A DNA stretch of 64,000 nucleotides from Nymphaea colorata (Eukaryota > Streptophyta > Magnoliopsida > Nymphaeales > Nymphaeaceae): NCBI RefSeq assembly GCF_008831285.2, contig NC_045142.1, positions 9,245,528-9,309,527 of the forward strand. The letters are read 5' to 3'. A model generated the notes under the pieces. That model saw only the letters and a program-made list of their open reading frames with translations. It had not been told where the DNA came from and did not search any database. A program made the position numbers and the translations under genes. Shown here in pieces: positions 12,949 to 23,700 of the stretch (positions are counted from its first letter, which is position 1; the number at the start of each line of letters is the position of its first letter).

Positions 12949-13740
12949 ATGAGCATCAGCAGTGTAAAAGTCTCTATTCCCCTCTTCTCCGGAAGGAATT
13001 CGGCAACCTACCCACATCTTCGAACCACCAACTTGAGGCCGTTGGCTATGGGCGCAGACAGCAGGGATAGCCTGGATCACCTGCACGGAGTGAGCAAGCA
13101 GCACCAAAGGCACCACCAGCCTCCGTCTTCAGGTACCATCGTCCTTCTGTGCTAACTTGTTTGCTATTTGCTTCCTCCTTCTGAATCGCCTCTCTGATTT
13201 GCTTATAAAAATCGAAACTTATATGCCTTATAAATTGTGGGTATGGGAGAAACAGGGCTATGGGATCGGTTCCCGGCGGCAAGGGCCGTGCAGCAGATGA
13301 TGGAGGCGATGGAGAGGATGCCCGAGGACCCTTTTGGCTACCCGCCATCCTTCAGGGACGACGGGTACAGGCGGGGAAGGACGCCATGGGAAATCAGGGA
13401 GTCTGAGGAGGAGTTCAGGATGAGGTTCGACATGCCTGGGATGACCAAAGAAGACGTGAAGGTGTGGGTGGAGGAGAAGATGTTGGTGGTCAAAGCGGAG
13501 AAAATGACTACGAAGAAGAAGATAAATGAACAAAGACGGGAGGAAGAAGAAGGGCAGGAAGCGGAGGCGGAGGAGGGAAAATGGCCGGCCAAGAGCTACG
13601 GTAGGTACAGCAGCAGGATTGCTCTGCCTGACAACGCGCAGGTGGAGAAGATAAAGGCTGACGTGAAAGATGGGGTGCTTTACATTACCATCCCCAAAAC
13701 TAGAATCGCCAGTAGAATCTTTGGTATCAAAGTGCAGTAA
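12949..13740 (+). CDS. Small heat shock protein, HSP20 family, organelle-targeted type
   Basis: Two exons, 12949-13132 and 13256-13740, joined across a 123-bp GT-AG intron. The phases match and restore a Gly codon, giving 222 residues. sHSPs are ATP-independent holdase chaperones that bind unfolding proteins under heat. Residues 1-60 are Ser/Arg-rich and almost without acidic residues at the start, like a transit peptide, then GLWDRFPAARAVQQMM (about 62-77), a motif preceding the core in organellar sHSPs. The alpha-crystallin domain starts near residue 111 (EEEFRMRFDMPGM) and contains P-x14-GVL (PDNAQ...KDGVLYITIPK). The C-terminus ends with an I-x-V motif (GIKVQ), used for oligomer contacts. 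The Glu/Lys-rich loop in the middle is long. Mitochondrial HSP26.5-like is my best guess; plastid targeting is not excluded. A heat shock element lies upstream. Confidence 0.9.
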
Positions 13741-16256
13741 GGATCAAGGTTGGGCTATCCTGCCAATTTTCCCAGTAAAAGGATGAGATCAATGGCCATG
13801 TCAGGATTTGGCTTTTCTTCTTTTTCTTTCCCTTCTGCAGAAGAATGCCAAGCTCTCGTTGGTCCATATTTTTCACTTTCCTTTTCTGTTGCTATTTACT
13901 AATTCGTTTGTAAATTTGTTCTAAATTGGGTGTAATGACGAGCGTGGAGCAAGCAAGCCTTAGCCTATCGACAATAGATTCGCCTTTTTATCTCTTTATT
14001 TTTCTCTCGTCTTTCCATAAACTCTTCCCGAGTATTGTATCTGGTGCATTTGTATTACAATCGGTATCGAAATTAGGGCAGGTAAATTGGCCGAAGAATC
14101 GAACCGGAGCTCAGCTCATTTCTTGTACTGGGGCAAACCAGGTTCAAGCTTGTAACAGGAGTTAATTCAAAACATTCTTGAACTATTAAGAAAAAGTTTC
14201 ATTTGTCAATACCTTTGGAACTATGTACTAATTAAGCTCGGAGAACCGCCTACTTCAGAATATTATTCTTTCAACTGTTATCCAGCTAAATTTGAATTTC
14301 AGTTTATTATTTGGAAAAAGAAATTTTCGATGACTTTGGTCAGATTCTAATCGGATGTACTCTTTACCATATTTGGCTTTTCTGAATGTTTACATATTCA
14401 AATTTGGATTCACATGTGAATGAAGAAAATTTTACACAATATCTGAACTTACAATATGAATGCCATCTGAAGCGGATCTGTCTATTCACATCCATGTCTG
14501 TATTAAGACGCAACTTTCAAAATCTATGGACTTTGGACATAGGATGTTTATTTAAAACTATATCTAAATTGAATCAAGTCCAAATCTGATTTAATATTTA
14601 CTTACATTAGAATCCTAATCTGAACTTGATTGGATGTCATTTCTTAAATCTGAAAGTAATCCAAATTTTTGTCATATATCTTTTCTTATATCCAATTTTG
14701 ATTGAATTCAACCTAAATCAGATGTATTGACATCCTTAGATCTAAAGTGCTATATGTAAAATGAATTAAGCCAAATGTTGGTTGTTCCTTCTGTTTTGGA
14801 CTTTGAATTTCATTTCATAAGTTGGAACAAACTCTTTAGGGAACAAACTCTTTAGGGGCCAACAACGGGCGAAGTAGCAGGCAGTTCTCACTGCTTTCCG
14901 GCATTGACAATGCACTCAATCTACAAACGGTACATTAATACATACGTCAGTCTTGTACTTTGGTTTGGGCTTGGTAGCCTACACTGGGCATAAATGTTTT
15001 TGCCACTGCAAGAAAGCTTTCAAGGACAAACTCCTTCAGCGAGCCAGTTAAGAGAAAATCCTCGGTTCTGCTTTGACCATAACGCCTGCAAAGACGAGCT
15101 CAGGCTACTGAACGGTAGATGGAGAGTGTTGGAGGATTTTCAGCCTAAACAATTCCCTCTTACCATCCGATACAATTAGAACAGAACTAGTTCTTAAGGA
15201 AGGGTTTTGGATTGTCTCTTTAGATAATAAACCGTGAAACTCCAACTCAGATCCAGCTGAAGTTACACAGACAAAGAGAGGCCTAGATGAAATAGGAGAG
15301 AGAGAGAGAGAGAGAGAAGGGTTGCAAGTTTGACTTTCAGAAAAAATGAACTGTCCTACCCCGAGAGGGTTGGTGCAACAGCTTGGACTGGGGAGCTGAT
15401 ACGCAGACAGTCTATTATTCAAGTATTAGAGGTATCAACCTTTGGTACTGCAAAAAAGAGAGCCCCTAATGTATAAATTGAAACACACTAGAAGCAACAT
15501 CCCAAGGCACCAAAAGTAGTGTATTTCAGTATCCCAACTTTTTTCACAATACAACAGAAAAAAAAAAAGGAATCGTATAATCAGAGTCATAAAATGTATT
15601 AATTAAAATACATGAAACCTTTTTTTTTCAGCATATAGTTGACGGAAGTGGACGTTTCAGATCCACAATGGAATAATATCTACATCTAAATAATATCACA
15701 TTTTTTTAGTGATCACGCAAGCATTACCATATTTTTCAAGATATCTCTTTTGTCACCAAGGCATGGGAAAGGGACGATGACAAATCTTATTTGTTGTTTA
15801 TTCTTACGTCCCTCTCCTAGCTCCAAATTCATAACCATCAACAACAAGATGGTAGTTTACTAGTCTCCGTGTTCCTCCCAAAAGGTGTTCCACGTGAGCT
15901 ACTTTAGTTCCAAGGGTCGATAATGGTGTCGTTGAGGATGAAGTTCATCAATTAGCAACTTACGATTATAACTTTTTCTAAAGGTGATATAGATTACTTA
16001 CTAACGTGTTCACTTTCATGTTTTTAGTTTCGTCCGCCCTTTGGCCATGGTTAAATAGTCAGGGACCTCCGGCTCTTTTATTATGAACAATACAAACTCA
16101 ACTGCTACATGATAACGGATCTTAGGAGTTTCATCTTGCATCTAATAGCTGTATACAGCATTTAATCCATATCAGAATTCCAGAAACAGGAAGATGCTCG
16201 CTGAATTGATGAGCAAAAGGTTACTCCCCTGTTAAAAACACTATATATATATATAC

Positions 16257-16293
<37 letters not shown>

Positions 16294-17623
16294 TTTCTCA
16301 TAGAATATGCTTTTCTTATCTATTGACTGCAAAGAATTGTTTCTCTGTTCATTTCGCCATATGAAAGAGAGGAAAGATATCAAAGGAAAATATTTTCTTT
16401 ACAGGCACAAAGTTAATTTCAAAAATTAATAATGACCACGTTGTTAAGTGATGCTAAACTATGCTAAGTAAGGTCTTCACACCAAAAATAGCCTTAAAAG
16501 AAACACCAGCTTCACACTAAAATCAGGTCAGCAAAATGGCTTAGTGCAATCAAGACTAGCCAACTAAAAAATTGGGCATATCTCCTTTCTTTCAATTCGC
16601 CTGATTTCTACCATCCTTCCCACAATATATCTGTTGAATTGAATTTCCAGGGCTGCCCGCTGTAGTCGTGTAATAACCTGAACAGGAACTTCCCTGTTTT
16701 TTTATCAGCAGAACCCAGCATGTTCGATTGTCCGATGTCTTGAGTCTTACAAGGCCTGCTTCAGCAGGAAGAGACTTGGTTTCAAGCAGCCACGACACCG
16801 AAGCCAAAGTACTACTAACCAGTATGTATTAACGCATGGATCAAAGTTATATTTGATGAAATAGAACATTACCAGGCTTACAGAAGTCAGTTGTCTAACA
16901 GGATACGGGTTCAGAAGTTGGTCATCCAACAGGCTTACATACAGCAGTCTCCATGAGGAAGGAGCCTACATAACCAACTGCGTAGGCCCATGGTCTTAGA
17001 TGGAACTCTAGTTGGCTGCATGGTCAAACCTTTGTTTTCTAGGAAAACGACGAACCAAATTCAGACAAGCCACAATTCAAACCTCTCCTCTGTTAAGAAC
17101 TGAAAACCTTATTTAGCCAGCCAGACATAATAGCGATCCTGATGACGTACAAGTCTCGATTCTTGGACTACGCTTCTACCTGGGCTATGCTGCACACTGC
17201 CTGGATGATGCAAAAAAGATGGGATTGACTGTAGACATGCGTTACTTATCCTGGGGTCTCCAACATTGAAATCTTTATATAGAAATGCATCTAAAAAGGT
17301 ACTGAAGATGTAGAACACTTCAGGTATTATGCTCCGGATCTTACCTTTTCTGCTCCATAGAAAGTTTTCCTTGATTCACCCCCAGTACACAGAAAATTGT
17401 ATTTGTTTCCTACGTTTTATGATAAAGCCACTTCCAGTAGTTTGCAGCCTGTAGATCTAGTAAGTGCCATATCCCATTTTTGTGCAGATAGCAGATCAGC
17501 AGGCAGGATACACATCAATTTACATGAGCGATTACACACTGATAATATGACAGAATGGGGCATTACATTTATGAGCAACATAAAACTTGATTGATGCACA
17601 AATAACCTACGACAAATCTCATT
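13741..17623. other. Intergenic region between HSP20 and TELO2 3' ends
   Basis: The two genes converge here. The first few hundred bases should hold the HSP20 3' UTR and the last few hundred the TELO2 3' UTR (minus strand), but I could not place either poly(A) site with confidence. Only short unrecognised frames occur. There is a (GA)n run at about 15,296-15,318 and a (TA)n run at about 16,241-16,289. Confidence 0.5.
16241..16289. repeat. (TA)n microsatellite
   Basis: Nearly pure TA dinucleotides with one interruption (acatat) near 16,255. Confidence 0.9.
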
Positions 17624-17758
17624 TTACATGTTATACTTGAACTTGATAGACCCTTTCAGTAAATTGGAAATGCTTCCATCTGAAGAATCTGATGATTCAA
17701 CAGCTCTGAAAGCTTGAAGAGCCATTTCTGAGTGAAGTTGAAGGCATGCCATAGCCAT
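17624..17758 (-). CDS. TELO2: TELO2 last coding exon
   Basis: Acceptor TTGTGCAG before 17758, phase 0, 44 residues starting [15 protein letters not shown] and ending in FKYNM then TAA at 17626-17624. Homologous helices end plant TELO2 proteins. Confidence 0.9.
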   Translation of the reverse strand: MAMACLQLHSEMALQAFRAVESSDSSDGSISNLLKGSIKFKYNM

Positions 17759-20700
17759 CTGCACAAGTGGATTGAAGAAATATGCTGTCATAAGCATCTA
17801 AAGCAGAAAAGATGTAATCCAGCAACTTTTGATATGCAACAGCAATAGAACAAAAGAAAGGTCAAATTAATGCAGAAACAAATCATGATCAATAAGAATG
17901 AAAAACCAAGAACCGTTCAATTGTGTGTGCTCTATAAAATAGCTTGGCTAGAACAGCACTGATAAGAACCCCATTAATTAAGGAAAGAAAAAGGAAAATA
18001 CTTCAGCAGCTACAAATTACAGGTAATTTTCTCTTCGCATGAAAAAAAGAAACAGAAATCCTGGTTCAGAATTTTTCAGCATGATAGCTGCAAAAGTACA
18101 ACAAGAAATGTGCTAAATGTTACTGATCAAGAAGGAGCCAACAGGTAGCTTGAAAAAAATAAAAAAAGACTTAGAGAGGGTGGTTACAGAAAGGGATGGG
18201 AGTTGTATGGAAGTGATGTATCCTGAACCGTCACGTAAGAGTTTATTTTCAGTCTTCACTAACAAGATGCCAACTAATCTTTCTGCATTCTATCCAAACA
18301 TTATGCAATTCTTTGTTTTCCCATGAATTACTTTAGATGCAACACGAATGACTGCTTTATCACCCAGAAAAAAATAAGATAAAATAAAGTGTGGTACATT
18401 AAATAGACACTGTCAAAGGACCTAAAACTGATTTGTCAGACCTTGAACACATTGGATATGCTAATTAGGAAACGCACTGATCATGCTAATTCTAAAAAGC
18501 AAATTCAGTGCAAACTAGTTTATCTATGAACCATGAAAAAATTGTGAAGAGAGGAAATGAATGTAATCAGGAAATTAAAGCCTTTTCTCAGTAAAGTAAA
18601 CATACTGATGAACATTCAGTGTCTATGTCCGTTTCAGCAACATGAAGAATCCAAGTTCGTATCCACTCAAGTCCTCTGGCAATATCATTTCCTTGAACCA
18701 AGGAGGAAGCGATAAATGATGGATGAAGAGAAAGCAATATACATGAAGCCGTGAAAAGGGCTGATCTTCTAACAAATGCTTCAGCATGATGAGAAACCAT
18801 CCTGCACATTGACATATCAGTTAAATTGAGATATACACAAAAGGAACTGCAAAAGTCCATGTGAAGCAATAGTTTTTACCTTGAGCTAATTAGGTCGAGC
18901 ACTGGTGAAGCTAATGCTGATGCTTCTGGATGCAAAGCCATACATTTCATGCAAACTCCAAGCAGATGAATCAGTTTCCCAAGAACAATGAAGTCCCTCC
19001 CAAGTAGATCCACACCATGGATTTTCTTATCATATCCTTGCAAAATTGGAAGCATAAAAGCCGCAGCATACATCGGAAATCTGTTTTTTGTCCACTCAAG
19101 GTTTTCATGTATTTTCAATGATTGGCTGCCCCATCTTCGAGACTTTCCCATTTTGAGATGCACTGATTTAGTAGGGAGTTTCCTCTCATACCTATGTGAC
19201 CAACTCAGCAATGTGTCAGTCTCTGAAATCTCCTTCCAGGGGCCAGCACCAGCAGGTCCTTTGCTACTAGGAGCATACCATGGTCGACTTCCTAAACCAA
19301 CAACTGAAACAAGAGATTGATCTTGACACTTCACTCCTATAGTGCTCTTAGCATGAGAGAGTTCAAGAGCTCCATCTGTCAGCACATCAAGGATTAGGAT
19401 CCTTTGGCTGATATCCACATTTGGAGAATATAACAACTTAGTGAGAACATCCAAAGATTCAAATGGACATGAAAAAACCAATGCAACAAGTGCTTTTTGC
19501 CGCTTCTGCTCATCAGATTCTTCTTCCCCCTCAACAGCTATATCAGAGCATCGGACATGAACAAGTGCTTTAGCAAGATCTCCTGCCACATACTGAAGTT
19601 CATCTGGTGCTGCTCGTATGAGATTTTCAGCAACATAAAGAGCTCTTTCGACCTAAGAACAAGAAAAAATAGAAGAAAACATGCATGTCAAAGTTAACCA
19701 CAAACAAAGAGGACAATTTTGTTATATCAGTCCATCTCAAGTGTTGAAATTAGAAAGTTTATACTTAAGTGTGGTAGTTTCTTGATTATTTAAAAGTTAG
19801 AGTCTTCTTTAGTCATTTATATCTTTATGTGTCGACTCTGTCGAGTAAAGACTCTAGCCAACCCCTATTCTCTCTTTAAATAAGAGATTAGGGTTAGCAA
19901 TGAAGGGACGATAGTTTATTCTCATTCTCTTTCTCTCGTTCTCTTTTGTTCCCTCTCTTTTCTCCATCTTTTGTAATATCAGAGCCGGTGATCTCCATCC
20001 TTCTCCGGCGACGGTTGACGTGATTTTCTAGCGACATCTTCTCCTATCTCTTCCTATTTCTTTTCTTTTCTTTCTCTACCCTTCCTTTCTCTCTTCTCTC
20101 TGCTGATCGAAAACTAGTGGAGCAGCGTGGAAGGGGAACCTAATCACACGTGAGAGGTATGTGTGATTAGGTCCCCAACGTGGATGTAGTGCAGCATAAG
20201 CAACTACATGGAAGTTGCGCGTGGGAGTTGCAGTGGAACATTTTTTTTTTCTGATCTGGCACGTAGAACGGTAGAAGACTGCAAGGGCTTGTATCAAAAG
20301 TTTCTTAATTTCTGCTGTTGAAGAAGAAGTTCAGGCTAGATCTGGTCGTTGCTGTGTGGGAGATGACAAGATCAGTTCTGGAATGTGGATCATATCAGAT
20401 CTGATAAAAAAAAAATATCAATATCTGGATGTCGATACATTGAAGCCACGGACATCGACAGAAATTTATATGTGCAGCGGTGTGGCAGTCGACATTGGTT
20501 AATGTCTTAAGGACGTTTCTATCTCAAGACCGCTGACTGTAACATAAACATTTGGGGACCTACGCAATCTATTGTGGAAGTCATGGAATGACGCACAACA
20601 CTGTTTTCTTATGTCGTTGAAGTCTGAGGTCACGTTAGAAATTCTGAAGTTGCCTAAAAATAAGTTTTTGTTGGCTATCGTTAAATCTGCGCACAACTTA

Positions 20701-23700
20701 TGATATTACTGCTCACGTCTAACTTTGAAAAAGTATACATATACTTAGAAGATGTTGGCATAATCATCGTTGTGACATTAGTGGCATGTGGCAGTGGTGC
20801 TGCATGTGATATTGTTGATTTTTACTTTGTTGATCAGCCCTTTGACGAATGATATTGGTGCTGCGATAGCGAGTGATATTGTTGAGTTCTGTGCTATTGA
20901 TGGGCCCCTTACCTAACTGACTACTTATAAGTTGGACGTTCTTTTGTGTGTTCAAATTGCTGCAAAACTGTTTTGGTGCTCCCTGTGTTCATTATGGCTG
21001 AGACTAGCAAACCAGATGGTGGCAATGATTATAAAGGAACTAAGAATTCCTTCTCCTTTGGATCTACAGTCACAGTTAGCATTGACAAATCTGAATATGA
21101 GCAGTTTTTGGCACACAAAGCCCCACAGGCTTCAGCTTCCACTACTTTGATTGATCGAGCTCTCTCTACGGGTACATCCACTCCTGATTCAGATATCTCT
21201 TGGATTATTGACTCAGGAGCATCGAGACATTTCTGCAGTAGACTTGGTTTTTTCACTACGTTGCATAGATTCTCTCAGCCACGTCATGTCAAAATTGCAG
21301 ATGGTAGAATGTCACCTATATTGGGTTATGGAGATGCGAAGCTTTCTGAGTCTATGACCATTCCACATGTCTTATACGCTCCTGAGTTTCCATCTCATTT
21401 GCTCTCTGTTAAACAGTTGATTACTGATTTACACTGTCACATTATTTTTTACCTTGGTGCATGCTCATTTCAGAACTTACAAACTGGGAAGACTATTGGT
21501 GGTTGCTATGAAAAAGGGAGCGTCTACATCATGTCGGCCCCTATGAGTCTTGCTGCTACCACTTCTACATCAGATTCTACACCCTTTCAGTGGCATCTCA
21601 GGCTCGGTCATCCTTCAAGGTCCAAGCTCTGTTCCATCCTACCTCATCTTTCAATCCCAGAGCCATTTCAATGTGAGGCCTGTCAACTTGGCAAGCATAC
21701 TCGTAGTAGTTTTCCTTCGAGTCTTAGTCTATCAAGTCAAGGGTTGTTTGATCTTCTTCATGTTGATGTGTGGGGTCCTAGCAGGGTTGCTAGCTGATCT
21801 AAGTTTAGGTATTTTCTGGTTGTTGTTGATGATTAATCTCGAGTTAGTTGGGTATTTATTTTGAAAGAAAGGTCTACAGTAGTATCTATTCTCACAAACT
21901 TGATTATTGAAATAAAAGCTCAGTTTGGTTCTCTTGTTAAGTGTATTCGCATTGATAATGCTCTTGAGTTCAAATCATCTATCTTAATGACCTTTTATGC
22001 TGAAAATGGTATCCCTCCCCAATTTACATGTCTTCATACCTCACAACAGAATGGAGTTGCCAAACGAAAACATAGGCAACTTCTAACTGTTGCTTGTACC
22101 CTAATGTTTCATAATCATGTACCTGCATACTTATGGGGTGACGTCATACTCACGGCTTGTTACCTGACAAATCGTTTACCGTCATCCTCTATTGACAACA
22201 AAGTACCGATTAAACTTGTTTATCCCAATCGAAGTTTATTTCCTGTTGCACCAAAAGTATTTGGCTGTACTTGTTTTGTTCACAACCTCTGGGCCTAAAC
22301 GTGATAAACTTGTTGTTCAAGCCATTAAGTGTATGTTCGTTGGCTATCCTCGAAACCAAAAGGGTACAAATGCTTTAATCCAGTAACTCACAAAGAGTAT
22401 ATCAGTGCGGATGTTACTTTCTTCAAGTCTCAGTCCTACCTTAGTCCTACTTCTGTGTCATCTGAGATGCCATGTCCTATTCCTCTACCTATCCCTCCAG
22501 TCCCGTTGCAATCTTTTCCTTCTCCTACTCTGACTATGAATAGGTTTCAGGACCCTCCATTGGTATACACTCGTCGGCAGGATCCCTCTCATGGTCGACC
22601 ATCAGAATCTTCTCAGGATGTGAGCTCCATTGAAGTAAGTATACCTGACATTGATCCTTCTCAGGATTTGCCTATAGCCCTGCGCAAAGGCAAGAGACAG
22701 TATACTATGCATCTTATCTCACAATTTGTTTCCACTGACCACCTTGATGACAATTTGCAGCAATTTCTTCATGCCATGACAGTTCATACTGTACCAACTA
22801 GTCATCAACAGGCATTACTAGACTGTAAATGGCGAAAAGCCATGCAAGATGAGATGACTTACAACGTGGTACCTGGGAATTGGTTGATCCTCCTTCAAAT
22901 TGTGATATTGTTGACTCTAAATGGATCTTTACAGTCAAATATCATTCAGATGGGTCTGTAGAGAGATATAAGGCTCGATTAGTGGCTAAGGGTTACACCC
23001 AGACATATGGAGTTGATTTCTTTTATACTTTTTCTCTTGGCTAAGAGTTACACCCAGACATATGGAGTTGATTTCTTTGAGACTTTCTCTCCTGTGGCTA
23101 GGTTGGGTACAATTCGCCTCATTATCTCTGTTGCGGTACACTCTGATTGGCCTATGTATCAGCTGGATGTGAAGAATATTTTCCTATATGGTGATCTTGA
23201 AGAGACTATATATGCAACAACCCCCAGGGTTCGAGCGACAGGGGGAGTGTAGAAAAGTGTGTCGTCTGAAGAAGGCAATTTATGGACTTAAACAAAGTCC
23301 TAGGACGTGGTTTCACAAATTATCTGAGGTCGTTTCACAGTGTGGATTTGAAAGATCTCCTTTGGACCATTTTCTATTCATCAAGAAGACCTCCAAAGGT
23401 ATAGTTGTTATGGTAGTTTATGTTGATGACATTATCCTGACAGGTGATTGTGATCAAGAAATTTCGGTCACAAAGACTTTCCCTGAGAAGCACTTTGTCA
23501 CGAAATATCTTGGTCACTTGCGATATTTTCTTGGGATTGAGGTTGCCCATAACAAAGAAGGTGTAGTGTTGTCTCAGGGGAAATATGTGCTTGACCTACT
23601 GCAGGATACAGGGATGTTAGGAGCCAAGCCGGCTAATCTCCCGATGAATCCACGTCTTCATCTTCATGATGATCAATCGAAGCCAGTGGATTCAAGATCT

